A DNA stretch of 64,000 bases from Congeria kusceri (GCA_027627225.1 JAPFQT010000161.1:227501-291500), one strand, 5' to 3'; shown: positions 1 through 13,206, counted from the stretch's first letter. Program-made: numbers and translations. The notes: generated by a model not told the origin, from the letters alone.

Positions 1-127
1 TAGGACCTATACATGATTTAATTAATTACATAAATATTAAAATAGTTGGCTCTAAAATGTTAATTGAATAAGCAAGAATAATGTGCACTCAGTCTCAAGC
101 TGCTATTTATAATACCAGGACACTCAC

Positions 128-300
128 CAACTTCTGACTCTGTCAGGAAGCACATGATACAGATGTACGATACCCGTCGTTGTCGCACAACTATTATGCA
201 GCTCAAGACACCATGCGAGCCCACATCACAAACACAGCATCTGCATCTCTGAATCATGCAGTTACGTTCCCCACCCACTTTGACATCAAACGTGGGGGAT
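128..300 (-). CDS. candidate cysteine-rich exon, gene unknown
   Basis: An open frame of about 50 codons, rich in cysteine (C-x-C-C-x-C spacing near its start), ends at 128 at a good splice donor (TTG|GTGAGTG on the minus strand, GT at 127-126, phase 1). I could not find a convincing acceptor on its right side. I do not recognise the product. It may be an internal exon of a minus-strand gene running off the left edge, or chance. Confidence 0.2.
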
Positions 301-910
301 AGTGTTCCAGAGCAATCGTCAACAACTCAACTAAGAACTTTAAACGCATTATGGACTCATGGAAATGTTAATTAATGACTAATTTAATAATAACTCCACT
401 TATAGTTTTTACTTTTAAATCCGCTTGTGTTGTTTTCTGTTGAATGTTCACATAACACACACTGACACATAAACGTTTGAAAAATCGTCGACTGCAGTCT
501 ATTTGTGCATTGATTAAATATGTGTTAAAATGGTATTGTTGACGATTTTATCTAGAACTATTTTTCATGCGTAACTATGCATCGCCGCAAGTAGACGTCA
601 TTAGGCTGTCTCATATTGTGTTGTACTGCACATTGCTAAATGTTTGCGATTATTTGTTTATTTTATTGTTTATTATCAAACCAACATTTGCAAAAAAACT
701 GTCATAATATATAAAATATATGGTTGGCAAGCCTTGCCTTTTCCTACGCCATATCGGACTCGTCGGATATATCATGATATAAAAAGTCACCAACCATATA
801 TTCTCTATATCTAAGGTAGCGTTCGACTGTTCTATTTATATCAGTTTAACATATATCTAGCGTCTAACGAACAAAGTTCATAATCATATAACAAAAGCAC
901 CCACCAACAA

Positions 911-985
911 GCGCCGGTAAGAATAGCTCGGTGGATACTTTTTAGACTTTGAATCACAACGACTGTGGTTCTAGTCCTGCCACAA
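911..985 (+). repeat. tRNA-derived SINE head or tRNA pseudogene
   Basis: Both internal RNA polymerase III promoter boxes are visible: an A-box-like TAGCTCGGTGG at about 924-934 and a B-box-like GGTTCTAGTCC at 967-977. Between them lies GACTTTGAATC, resembling the anticodon arm of tRNA-Gln. The acceptor and T stems do not pair well, so this is not a working tRNA. A tRNA-derived SINE head fits best. Confidence 0.45.
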
Positions 986-1645
986 TCTTTATGTTTTATC
1001 ATTTTGTTTTACGTTATTCACTTATTCTCATGACAATTGCTTGTATAGATAATATGACGTAAAGTACAACTCTCCAGTAGAGTAAAGTGCTGATGTAAAA
1101 AAAAGCATTATGCTTCTTTACCTTTGAGGTATTTTACTTCATCTGATATGCAGACATATTCATTAATTACCTGGAATGATTTAAACTCAGATTCACAATA
1201 CGGTAATTAGTGTTTATTGCTTGTATATTTTACATACAACCCACGCCATGTTTGTTTATCCTTCTTAGAACGAATCATTAATAAATCAAGTATTGAACAT
1301 AGTAAATTGTTATATAAGTTCACATTCAACAATGCTTTAATATTGCCAGTGTAAAAGCAGCAGTTCAGAATTATGTTAATCAAAATGCAACTTTGCAGAA
1401 ATCGTTTCTAAGGGACATAATACCGATCAAAATACAAAAACAACGCATTGAAATCAGTAAAATTATAACGTTTTGGTAACTTTTTATCGTATTGTTATAT
1501 GTATGCGAAAGCTGGTGATGACGAAGTAAATGCTGCTATGATTAAAAATAATATTATTACAATGGAATAATTATATGCGGATTTTACGGTAGTAAATCAG
1601 CATATACATTAGCGTTTTTGAAAATACACATTATACAATGCATTT

Positions 1646-1900
1646 CGTAACAAGAAACAGTTTTCAGTCGAATAAACATCATTAACGTTCATTAGAATTA
1701 AAGTCAATTTTAGATGTATTTAATGATATTCGTAACAAGAAACAGTTTTCCGTCGAAAAAACATCATTAACGTTCATGAGAATTAATGTCGTTTTAAGAT
1801 ATATTTAATTATATTCGTCACTAGAAACAGTTTTCCGTCGAATAAACATCATTAACGTTCATGAGAATTAATGTCTATTTTAGATGTATTTAATTATATT
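1646..1900. repeat. 85-bp tandem repeat, three copies
   Basis: Three head-to-tail copies start at 1646, 1731 and 1816, exactly 85 bp apart. Each begins near CGTAACAAGAAACAG and contains AACATCATTAACGTTCAT. Copies differ at only a few positions. No coding potential is seen. The rest of 1000-2900 holds no gene I can support. Confidence 0.85.
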
Positions 1901-2920
1901 CTATGGACTTCGGCTTTAACATTGAACAGTGTCATATAAGTTCAATGTAGACGAAATGAGATTAACATGTCGCAGAATATACTTAATATGGAACCTATGA
2001 AACATAGCTATGCAGTTGCACACACTAAATGTACACTGTATTTGCAATTATTTTTATACATTTATGAAAAAAAAGTATAACACAAGACTGATAACACAGA
2101 CGTTTTAACAATAATATACAAGTATGAAACTTGGCCAATTCAAGAATGATCTGTTAAACATACAATTAGAAAATAAAGGAATTTAGCAAAACTATTATCT
2201 AAATAGTTTATACTCAGAAACAACAAAAGCACGCAGTATGTATTTTGCGACCATTGCCAGTATTCAACAACCCATTCTTAGTCTAAAGAATAAAGAATAG
2301 ACTTAGACTCAAGAAAAAGCAAATGTATATTTGGGAATATACTGCGTACCAATGCTGCGTATTTCATTCATAAATCTTTCTGAAGCATGACGAACTTTGC
2401 GTAAGTGAACACCAAATAACATTTAAATTAACAGCGTTTTTGGAATGAAACAGTTTCAAGATTATTCTTTGTTCTTATAAAGGGACTGTCTGATTGATTA
2501 TAGATTTATTTCATGTCTCTTTCGTTACTCACTTACAAAAAACGTTTAATATAACAGAAGTTAACGTCAACAAAGAAAAAAAAACTATTTCTCTTATCGA
2601 AAAATGCAAATATATTTTTTCTGTCCAATTTTACCAATATATCCAGCAGCAACGGCTGCATTCGTTTCTGAATGAGAAAATAAGGACATGATTTAATAGT
2701 TCGCTGCGCAGCGAAGTGTTATTTTAGTTTTAAATTTCTTTATTAATGCGCATTTCTGAACTGAGCTTATTCTAAACATTCATTATAATATTTAAAAAAA
2801 TATGTAGTGACTTCATTAGAATCAATTGATGTGTTTACACTATTTCTTTCGTTCAAAATCGTACGGGCCCTCTTTAAGGCTTAGTTCTAAGAATGGATTG
2901 GTGAATACGGACCCTGAACT

Positions 2921-3108
2921 GCTCCAATTCTGTGCAACTGTTATGAACAGAGTTTTCGTAGCAGAATGCTCCAATTCTGTGCAACTGTTATGTAGCGAGT
3001 TTTCGTAGCACAATGCGCCAATTCTGTGCAAATGTTATGTAGAGAGTTTTCGTAGCACAATGCTCCAATTCTGTGCAACTGTCATGTAGAGAGTTTTCGT
3101 AGCACAAT
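2921..3108. repeat. 47-bp tandem repeat, four copies
   Basis: Four copies start at 2921, 2968, 3015 and 3062. The core of each is CTCCAATTCTGTGCAACTG followed by GAGTTTTCGTAGCA. Short open frames across it on both strands are products of the repeat. Confidence 0.9.
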
Positions 3109-3248
3109 TCCATCTTATAACTAAAAAGTAACATTTCTTGTAAGCGACTTATCACATTTTGACCAAAGTTATGTGGTTCTGGGCTCACAGTCGCCACCTG
3201 TAACGTAACAATAGCAACTACATCACAAAGAACAAACACACCGACACG

Positions 3249-3371
3249 GTGGTGGTGGTGGTGGTGGTGGTAGTAGTGGTAGTAGGAGTAGTAGTAGTAG
3301 TAGTAGTAGTTGTAGTAGTTGTAGTAGTAGTAGTAGTAGTAGCAGCAGTAGTAGTAGTAGAAGTAGTAGTA

Positions 3372-3417
<46 letters not shown>

Positions 3418-3470
3418 AAGTAGTAGTAGTAATAGTAGAAGTAGTGGTAGTGGTAGTAGAGGTAGTCACA
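3249..3470. repeat. GTA/GTG trinucleotide microsatellite
   Basis: About 220 bp of imperfect GTA, GTG and GAA triplets. It produces long poly-valine and poly-threonine frames that are not genes. From 3470 to 4077 I see no gene. Confidence 0.95.
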
Positions 3471-4077
3471 TGTAGTATTATTAGAAGTAGAATACTATAG
3501 AAAGTATGTTTAAAAATATTTGTGTTCAGATACGTTTTACAATCAGTCAATAAAAACCTCTTCTCGGACGTATTTTCATCTGTTAAGTATATACTGCTAC
3601 ATGTATATATATACTTACTAACTGATCCTTTTGGAATAGCATCCAAGTCTTTTTTTCGTTCTTTCTTTATTTTTACCTGTAAAATCATATCACAACAACT
3701 GACAATTATGTTGACTCCAGTGTGTTTACCTTATTGGAAACCAAACAGTTACAGGATATAGGCACTTTACGTTGAATTCCTTACCCATTGCAATATTATT
3801 TCTTTTTGGTGTTGATCATATACATTTTTATGCAGTTAATAATAGTTTTCCAAAATTATTCGCATTTATCTTACTTGTATATCGATATTTGAAATAAAAC
3901 TATTTTCTTTTGCACATGGTTATGGTAGAAAACACCTTTTTGTTATTACTGCATCATTGACGCTTAATGTCGTTACGGAAGATTATATCGAATGAAGTGT
4001 TGCTAACAAAAACCGTTGAATGCACTACCGACGAGACCATATCGTACTTTTCAAAACAAACACATTTGACAGACGTT

Positions 4078-4666
4078 TCATATATCCCGACCAACCTGGA
4101 AATGATCGGGATATCATTCACTGGGATCCTCTACTCTTTCACCCATTCGTAACAGGAACTAATTGAACATACCAGATTCCTTTCTGAAGGAACGGTGTCA
4201 TCGTAGTCACTACAGCTCCCAGTATCACTGATGGATTGATCGTCAAAATCCTATAATAATAATAATAATAATAGTTTTTTATGATTAAGTGAACGTAACT
4301 GACGAAATATATCAAGTGAACGTACCAGATTCTTTGGAATAAGGAATATTCGAGATACTTTGAATTAAGGGAACATAAAGATAATATGGATTAAGTGAAC
4401 GTAGCAATTATTATGGATTAAGTGAACCTATACCAAGTGAACGTACCAAGTTTTTTGGAATAAGTGAATGTAACAGATACTCTGGATTAAGAGAACATAC
4501 AAGATAATATGTATTAAGTGAACGTAGCAGATAATATGGATTTCGTCAGTGTACCAGATGTTATGGATTAAGTGAGCGTACCAGATTTTTTTTTACTGAC
4601 GGAGCACTGTAATCTTTTTCACCACTACAGCTACTTGTATCTCCTTTTGAGTGATCTCTAGAAGCC

Positions 4667-4721
<55 letters not shown>

Positions 4722-6407
4722 GTAATAATAATACAACTAGTAATAACAACAAAAGTAGTAGTAGTAGTAATAGTAGTAGTAGTAGTAGAGCATGTAGTAG
4801 TTGTACATGTGGTACAAGTGCAGCTAGAATGTGTGCATCTAGTAGACGTGCCAGTACCTTTTCTGAGTCATGACATATACTACTCTCCGATGTATATGGG
4901 CTGTTTTGTTGACGTGTCACATCATTGTCCACAGTCGTAATATTAGGCATTGTTTCGTTTTGTTTATATTTGTCATGTTTATTACTGGTATTCGAAACTC
5001 TCGAACTGTTGTTTTGGATATCACTTTCGTTAGTCGATTCAGACTCAGTTGGTGTTTTCATTGCTCCTTCACCATCTAGACCTTTCGCATTTGGATCTTC
5101 GATATATATATCAGCATCATTGTTGTCAACGCTATCTTTGTTTCTCTTAGGTGTGGCGTAAGCCACTCTTTCTTGATCCGTTTTACAAACCACCATTTCT
5201 TCAACCGTCGTATGTCCTTGAGCAGTTGGTTCGTCTAGAAATGTGTTAGCAAATAGCCTCTCTTCATCTGCTTTAGAAGCTTGAGCAGTCGGAAATTGTG
5301 GAACTGTATTAGTAACTACCCTCTCCCCATCCGCCGTTTGAACTTGATCAGTTGGTATGACTAGACCTGGGCCAGCAACTACACTCTCGTCATTATGGAT
5401 TTGAGCAGCTTGATCGTCTAGACCAGTATTGATCAACCTGTCATCAGTTGTAGGAGCTTGAGCAGTTAACAGGTCTGGATTTATGCTTGCAACTACATGT
5501 AACGTATCTCCATCTGACGTATCAACGCTAACAATGTTTGTATTATTCACCGTAGTTTGATTTAGTAGTCCGACTTTTTCTGCACTTTGAGTGTCTACAA
5601 AAAAGGCCTTGATAAAATTTATAATTTCAAGTTCATTTGCTATTTGCATTATTTTCAACCTATAAAATCAGTTATTTTAGTTTATGCGAAATGGTGGAAT
5701 ATAGAAAAATGTTATTGAGATAAACCCTTGTATCACTCACTGTACTATACTACGTTTTCAATGTAAAAAAATACTCCATATCCTAAAATAAAAAAAACTT
5801 TGTTTGTTCTCGGTGTGATAAACGTTATATTATCACTGAAAAGGAACTTTTGCTAATGCAATATCAGTCTATATTCGACTATATGCTAATTTTATTCAAT
5901 ATGAATATGAAAACCCTAACATACTAAGATCAAACGGTTAGACTGTGTTCGTCATAATCAGATTTTAAAAGTATCATTTTCGAAAACAAAATCGAAGGGA
6001 TTCATTCAACAGTGGTATCGACTTTTCCATTTGATATAAAGCAACGTTTGAAACACTTTTATATAGGCTGCACATCATCTTGGTTAAAACATGCAGCAGA
6101 ATAATTTGAACAGCATTTGTACACTAATATAGCGACAAGTATTACGTACTCGATCTATGACTTTTCTTCTTGCGCTTGCAGTAAACAAATCCGATGACAA
6201 TGCATACCAAACAAACGGTTCCTAACGTCAGCCCTATAAATAAACCCGTACGTTCACTCCCTGACTGCCCTATGTCACTTGGACCACCTGCAATAAATGC
6301 CAAAAAATGTGAAGGTTAACATCACCTAAACTTAGTCATTTACAACGACTGAAAACAAAATAAGAAGTAACAACAATTCACCAGAAATTATTCTTGGTCA
6401 TCATCAA

Positions 6408-6440
<33 letters not shown>

Positions 6441-7590
6441 TATCATGGTAAAACAAATATAAATTAATCAGCCTGTAACTATTTTAACATAATTACCAAT
6501 AATATAAAATCAATGGTATTATTATGACATCCAATAAAGCCTGCGTATTCACCATTGTGCAACACTCCAAACACATAACAAGTATTGTGTATTAACACAT
6601 TCTAAAATGATATCAATTGAAAAAAAGATGAGACGATCAAGAATGATCAAGCATTGACTCCAGCTGGCAAGAATTCTAAAATGTATCCACAAAAATAATT
6701 CAAAACTGGATATGAAGAAGCCTCACTAAATGGCAGTCAACTTCTTGTCCCAATAACAGGTCAGCAACATAACCCATATTTTAGGCAAGCGATGAGACTA
6801 AATCACCTGACAATCACCTGTACAAGATGGTCCGTTAGAAGTGTGAAATGAAAGTACCCCGTTACATTACAAACCAATATATTTTACTGCGATCGCTGTC
6901 GTGACATTGTTGACATAAACACTCTTTTCATAGCTATACTACTTTTTCAACTGATTTATAGATCTTTACCTTTGCATGGAATACTGAAGTTATCATGATC
7001 TCTTTCATTGTATAGCTCTGAGCATGAATATATTCCACACTGATTTTCCGTGAAATTTAGCAGTGTCAGTATACAAGTGTTGTTTATGTGCTTCACATTG
7101 TATGTTCCTACAAAGCTCTCGCTCATCAGTTGGGAAAAACCACCTGGACCGAACTGGCATTCTGCTAGCCTGACTGAATCGGTGGACTTTTTGTCTACAA
7201 ACTTGAAAACTACTCCGTAACCTTCTGTTGTACATTCTATGGCCAGCTTAGCTCCGTAAGTGATATTGATATCTGCTGCTAAAGTGATATTTACACCATG
7301 GGCGTAAAGGCAGTTAACTGGAAATAAAAATGTTATAAAAAAATCAAACAATACTCCTTATATATTCTTATAAACCAACGAAACTGTTGACGAATTTACG
7401 CTATTTAAAACTTTGTTGTCAACTGACCACTGCAAACATGTACAATATGCAGAATCTGTATCAATGCTAGAGTGCAGGCACATATTTTCATCACCATGAC
7501 AACTTCAAAAAAACTATTCAAACAGTACTCACTTAGAAAGACTAACGCGCCAGGAACGGCTAATATCTGCGTGTGTATATAGACAGCCAT
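4078..7590 (-). CDS. single-Ig type I membrane protein, seven-exon model
   Basis: Minus-strand exons: 7590-7533 (start, hydrophobic signal peptide), 7317-6970 (Ig domain), 6287-6146 (membrane segment), 5659-4858, 4665-4582, 4250-4173 and 4095-4078 (stop). All introns are GT-AG. Phases run 1,1,2,0,0,0 and the total is 1530 nt, giving 509 aa. The Ig exon has the B-strand cysteine (IEC) and F-strand GIYSC, two extra cysteine pairs and several N-glycosylation sites (NIT, NNT, NFT, NFS). The membrane segment is about 21 residues followed by CKRKKK, a stop-transfer. The long cytoplasmic exon is acidic, with about five degenerate 21-24-residue repeats. Known for such architecture: cell-surface recognition or adhesion; the specific role is unknown. 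The last five-codon exon is the weakest part. Its exons 1-2 and upstream DNA are duplicated at 18.27 kb. Confidence 0.7.
4275..4581. repeat. degenerate ~32-bp repeat carrying donor-like sequence
   Basis: About ten decayed copies of a unit near TATGGATTAAGTGAACGTAC fill the intron between the two small homologous exons at 4582-4665 and 4173-4250. Read on the gene strand, units carry CTGGTACGTTCACTTAATCC, the same sequence as the exon end plus splice donor. Confidence 0.75.
4667..4795. repeat. TAA/TAG trinucleotide microsatellite
   Basis: A near-perfect TAA run passes into TAG triplets inside the intron just upstream of the acceptor at 4666-4667 of the Ig gene. A shorter TAA run sits at about 4254-4273, in the matching position before the next exon. 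Confidence 0.95.
6397..6446. repeat. CAT trinucleotide microsatellite
   Basis: Run of CAT triplets in the intron between the Ig exon and the membrane exon of the minus-strand gene. Confidence 0.9.
7428..7491 (-). CDS. alternative first exon with second signal peptide
   Basis: An ATG at 7491 opens 21 codons of a classic hydrophobic signal peptide (MKICACTLALIQILHIVHVC) and stops at a phase-1 donor, GTG|GTCAGT, at 7427. This is the same phase as exon 1 at 7533-7590, so either could splice to the Ig exon at 7317. The copy at 18.65 kb retains the frame, but the donor is altered to GTTGAC. Whether it is used cannot be told from sequence. Confidence 0.4.
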
Positions 7591-8153
7591 CACGGTTTTC
7601 TTATCTGGAGAGTAGAACACGAAATCAAGGCTAATAGTTGAATCGCAATCGCATAAGGTAATGCAGTGTGTGTGTAGCTAAAATTAAACATGCCTTTGGA
7701 TCTTTGCAAGTTATGTTATGTTAAAGACGATTTGTAAAAAAAAATTTCTTCCATATCTTTTCATGTTCACATATTTTGCAGATTATTCAATGCATAATAC
7801 AATAAAACCATAATACATATGAAAAATACATATACATGACATACCCGTAAATGCATTTTTTGAAAGTATTTTGTTGTTTTTCTTTCAGCAACAAAGTAGT
7901 ATTGCCCCAGACACCAATAAGATAAGTAGATTATACGCGTGTACATAGGGAAGCAAAATACCACACATGACACAATAATATATACTTTAAGTATGTGTCA
8001 TTAATGGATATACGTCAATTTATTGAAATGAATAAATGTATACAGGGTTCGAAACCCTTTGTATCGGTATTTAGGAAAACACGTGTATCACTTAAATAGC
8101 GTTAAAAATCATTGCTGCTTAAACGTCTTGCTGTCTATATTTGGTTAGTCCAG

Positions 8154-8393
8154 GGCCCAGTTGCTCAAAACTTAAACGGACAGTTAGGCTAACAGCATGT
8201 TAACGTTAGATGTAAATAATATTAATATTAGGAGCAACTCGTTTATAAAACATTTTAAAATTATTTCTGCAGAATATTTGTTGTAGAATAAACTCACAGT
8301 TTAATAATGTTATGTTTAATTTACATAAATATGTTCATCAAAAATTTAACAGCTGTTAGCTTAATTGGCTGTTAAAGTTTTGAGCAACTCACC
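8154..8393. mobile_element. 240-bp MITE with terminal inverted repeats
   Basis: The ends are inverted repeats sharing AGTTGCTCAAAACTT and GCTAACAGC. CCAG flanks both sides (8150-8153 and 8394-8397), while the empty site in copy B near 19340 has a single ACAG in the same context. It encodes nothing. A 4-bp duplication fits only some DNA transposon superfamilies; assignment is open. Confidence 0.8.
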
Positions 8394-9619
8394 CCAGATG
8401 TTTTTGTTTTGCATGTAAGACATTAAATGGCATTTGTAAACACAGAAGTCTGTGAATACGTTCCTTTAATGTATTGGTATTGACTGAAAAAATATCTTTA
8501 CAAAAAGATCACACAACGCTATTGAATGTTCAGTGGTTTAAACGCATACTGAATGTGCGATAATGGGCCGTTTTGAGGTCAAGCTGTATAGAGATTGTTG
8601 AATGTGTCCATGCTTTATGTCTCACGTAGTAGTAATCTGCAATGTTTGTTGCATTGTATGATATATATGTATATGATGCTGGTATTTTGTGAAAAAGATC
8701 CGAGGTATTACAATTTGTAGTAATCACACCATTTATAATATACAATAATAAACGTTTTGACAACAATTTATGTATGTGCTTCTAAAACACTGTGTCGTAT
8801 TAATTCACCAAAACTGTGTTTTTCTCCGTTGCCGAAGCACTCCTTTTTTTCAGGATTATTATATGTTTAACAAATGATTACACTATTGATTTTCATTAAG
8901 ATATAGTTTTTCATGCATTTAGTCATCATTCAATTAAGATTGTTTTATGTAAGTCTACAGGTACCTATTCTATGTCTAGTGAATTGTAAACAAATCGCAT
9001 ATTGCGTATACAATTCATGGACTGACAGGTAAAGAGTTCGCAAATCATGAAAAGTAATTCTGATCTTTCGTGTATTCAAAAGAAATAAAAAAGTAAATTA
9101 CACGAAATGAAATGAAATGTAAATACTCCTACAACTCCGTCCCTTATAACTTATGAATACTAATACGTGTCTATAGATAGTGGTTAGATGTATTAGTAAC
9201 ATTGCTAGTATTATATGATGTATTTAACTTTTATAAGATTTTCGAATTTAAAGGCAATAATAAACTTACCCGAGAAAATGTAAACCTTGTAATACACGGG
9301 CATTTATACATTATAATACGATCTTCTTTTGGTTTCGAATGAAGAATAGAGTTTCCCGATCGATTGGGTATACAATATAAATCGTTAAAAAGATATCATT
9401 AGGTATAGTCGAATTAAATTTAATAATAAGTGGGTAAACATTTAAAGGAAATACGAGATTCATGTTTTATTCGCTTTTCATACCCTTCAATCGTCTTTAT
9501 TTATGTCATATGATCCACTTGTAACAATTTGAGTCTGTTTATATTGATTATCGCAATATTGAGTCGCCTGCGTGCTTAAACTTAATAGCATGTCTGACAC
9601 GGCATACTCCAACCTCCGC

Positions 9620-9663
9620 GCAGGGATTTAACTGTGTCCCAGCAAAGCTGGTTTAAATCCCTG
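9620..9663. repeat. hairpin conserved in both duplicate copies
   Basis: GCAGGGATTTAA and TTAAATCCCTGC are near-perfect inverted arms around a second small arm pair, CAGC/GCTG. The right side, GGTTTAAATCCC, resembles a polymerase III B box. The same structure, with one change in the left arm, is at 22969-23010. Confidence 0.5.
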
Positions 9664-9699
9664 CCGGCACGAAGTTCCACGTCACCATAGTAAATAAAA

Positions 9700-12600
9700 T
9701 CGTGGTCAAGCACATGATAAAACGTGGACAACGTAAACTCCTTGCCTTGTTATTTTTACTGATGTATTTATTTCTTTTTTATTTTATTTTAACTCTTAAT
9801 TAATATACCTAGACCAATAATGCAGCATGTTATTGTTTAAAAAAAATAACGATAAAATTAAATGTGTGTACAACATAAATCTTAAATCTCCTCATAATCT
9901 TTTCCACTGAAAACTTCCAAATCTGTAAGTTTTTGTACTCGTGGTTGCAGTTTTCACTGAGAAGAGTACCAATGGGGAAGTAGCCACTGAAATGAGTTTG
10001 AGCATTCTCTATTCTGGTACCCGATCTTTACTTACTTCGTGGTAAATGTCTGGCATCACCCACATTTCCTATTATAACACCGGTTAAATCAAAATGACTG
10101 AGGTACGTTACTTTCTACAGGCAATTTTAAACGAGCTTGAAAACTAAGTACTTCTTTACCTGTCGTTGTAATATCGTTCCGCCTTTCATTCAACAGTTAT
10201 TTTGTCTGTTTATATGCATGCTTGCCATTGCAGTATAAATTGTATTTCGGATATTCGGATAGGTGTTCAGGAACTAATTGTGTGTAAGCAGTTAATGCGT
10301 CTTGGTAGTTAATTTGATTTCTAATAATGCTCAAAAAGACCAATCACGTTACTGTATATTAGGTTTGTGTTAAAGTAAAAAGTATTACAACAAAAGTAAA
10401 TGTGTATTGCATCCCCATTTTAGAATTATTGCATCTGGAAATACATTAACAATGTAGATCTAGTTAGTAGAAGTTATTGCTAGCAGAAACTACTGTATAA
10501 TTATTTTGTTTTTGTATTTATTTTCAGGTTGCTGATTCATTTAGAAATTGCTGGATTCAATGTGTGTATATAGCTGGCCAACTGTACTGCCAATTCAAAG
10601 GATCCTGAAATTGACTTTTATATATTACAAAAAAAGTTCTTCTGCACATGTATAGTTTTTGATTTATTTATGTATCAGTATTACCAGTATTAATTAACAA
10701 ATCATATACACCTTAGGTGTTATGATACACAAGGTGGAAATGTAGGCACGTGTTAACAAGAAAGGAAATTGCAATTAATTTATACAATTAATGAAAATGC
10801 CTCGAAACTTATGGATGAAACACTGTACATATAACTCTTATTACAGGGATATGTCTGGGAATATTGACTAAAGCATTTAATGTATAAGACTTATTCCAGC
10901 TTATTAGTGATATTATTTGGGCATACATATAATTAACAAATTTTAATTACACTGTTTAAACCTTTATTTCATTTATAGTTTCAAATCAAACAAATACTAA
11001 CACAGTTAATCCACACATAGATTCTTATGTCTTTTCTAAACCAAAATATATACAAATATATTTATGGTTAATAACGACACAATGCTAATGTACATAAGTG
11101 CAATACATGTTCTTCAGTGAAATACAATTGTCAATTAATTGCATACACTATATTATAATAACTGGACATGTTTACTTTCACAATAAATGTATACATGTGA
11201 AGTAGTATTTATAAATATTTGCAAATCAACTATTTCAACTGTTTACAAATAATGGGCACATAAGTGAAATATCTACATTAAATCTTCACTGAAATAATTT
11301 CATACAGCATAGGCGCAGGAAATGCACACCATCGAACAAACTAGGACTACATAATTGAACATATTTAAATTTAATTCCTCAATGTTCTCTAATTCTACAG
11401 ATAAAGTAATTAAATTATCATTTTAAACATAGAATCAGTTTACCCTCACCTTTCAAAAGGGCAACACATGCTTGGGGTATGTTGCAAAGTTTGTAAGATG
11501 TCCTCATTATTGCTTTGTTTTCTAAACACTGTTAATATTCACATTTTATAAATTACTCATATAAAATTCTTATTGTAAAAAGATGTTTTTTACATTTGAC
11601 ATTTTATAATCTCATGATAAAACCACTAGATACAATAGTAATCACAGAGATGAACAGCGAAATTTCTGTCTATTACCTTTCTTGTCTTGTGAAGTTGGAA
11701 GAGAACAGCATCACACATGTTGTGGCTTTTTTTCTGTTCTTTCTAACTTCTTATTGTTCTACTGATGCCATGGAGTGGAAACTACACGCTGAAAGAAAAA
11801 CAGTTTAAATAAATTATTAATATCAATAAATTAATCATTTTATTTTTATTTATTTATGTTTAGCTTGTTTGACCAATTCATTATATTTTAATAAGGATAC
11901 TGGTCTTTATTAACATAAGATTGAAATATATTATTGTGTGTTAATTAATTCTTCAAAATAATATAACAGTGTATTTACAGATCTATAAATAAGCATTACT
12001 ACTTTTCTGGTGTATTTTATTTAAAAGTAAACAACACGTCCGAATATCCGAAATATATGTATGGACGTTCAGACAGGTTATTCAGTATATTTAATCGATA
12101 TACATTCAACGAGATTAAAATCACTAAAAGATCGCGATATACTTAAATGAAGTATAATGTTTAGTTACAATGACAGGCAAAACGAACGCAAACTATTTAG
12201 ACACCTATGTTTTATGTTTGACATACCGTTAGTCCGCCATATTTTATTATCCATCAGTAATCGGCCATTGATTGGATGACGTCAGACTAGGCATGCTCCT
12301 CGCAGCAGTTACTTCCCCTTGCGGTTAAAGGCACATATTTTGCTTTGAAATAATGCTGTTGGAAAATAATACGATTGAATTTGTATTTAGAATGGAAGTA
12401 TATTGACAAAGTCATCCTACCCCATGCCTAACCAAGCTGTAAAACAAGTGTTATACATAGTGCATATTTTCTCATACTGTACATTTATTGATGTTCTAAA
12501 TGATCTTGACATGGACTTTTAGTAGAAAATATCCGATTGCTATTATATTGGTTTCGTAGCGTACGGACAAATGATTGATGACTTATTTAAAGCTAAATGC

Positions 12601-12880
12601 TAGGACCACAACACGTAATACACATGTTTGTCGATTTATATTGTGCCGCACGGTGGAACGCTTTTGAAATCTATACACAGATTCTGTGTTAATAAACTGT
12701 TCAGGTGGTAGACAATATTTTATTCGGATTACAAAAAAGCTGTTTAGTGTAGTGTTGTATGAAAAAACTGTACAATACAATTGTTTTATTAAAGTGTTTG
12801 TTCTTTTGCTAAAAAAATCGGAGATTTGATTTTAAAAGCAAACGCTGCCAACACGTCTAGTGAAATCCTTCTATTAATTT
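9700..12880. other. non-coding stretch
   Basis: AT-rich sequence with short chance frames only. I see no conserved domain, RNA gene or element with recognisable ends. Several runs of Pol III-like or palindromic sequence are too weak to call. Confidence 0.5.
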
Positions 12881-12884
12881 ATTA

Positions 12885-12902
12885 TTGCTGCTGCTGCTGC
12901 TG

Positions 12903-12933
<31 letters not shown>

Positions 12934-13011
12934 AACTACTACTACTGCTGCTGCTGCTGCCGCTCCTTCTCCTCCTGCTCCTCCTCTTCCTCCTAATAAT
13001 ACAACTACTAG

Positions 13012-13087
<76 letters not shown>

Positions 13088-13146
13088 GCTGCTGCTACTA
13101 CTACTACGACTACTACTACTACTACTACTAGTACTACTGCTACTAC

Positions 13147-13206
<60 letters not shown>

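Larger units (their letters stand above)
7050..9690. repeat. segmental duplication, copy A
   Basis: The sequence from inside the Ig exon (7050) through exons 1-2, the 5' flank and about 2 kb of non-coding DNA is repeated in the same order and orientation at 18271-19456 plus 21996-23042. Visible identity is high, with small indels. Copy A alone has the 240-bp insert at 8154-8393 and about 110 bp near 9435-9555. Beyond exon 1, no gene is seen in 7700-9690. Confidence 0.9.

Noticed and set aside
1646..3108. CRISPR-like arrays
   Set aside because: The 85-bp and 47-bp units are contiguous tandem repeats without unique spacers, and the DNA is eukaryotic.
3218..3688. Poly-T and poly-V frames near 3.2-3.7 kb
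   Set aside because: GTA/GTG microsatellite artefacts.
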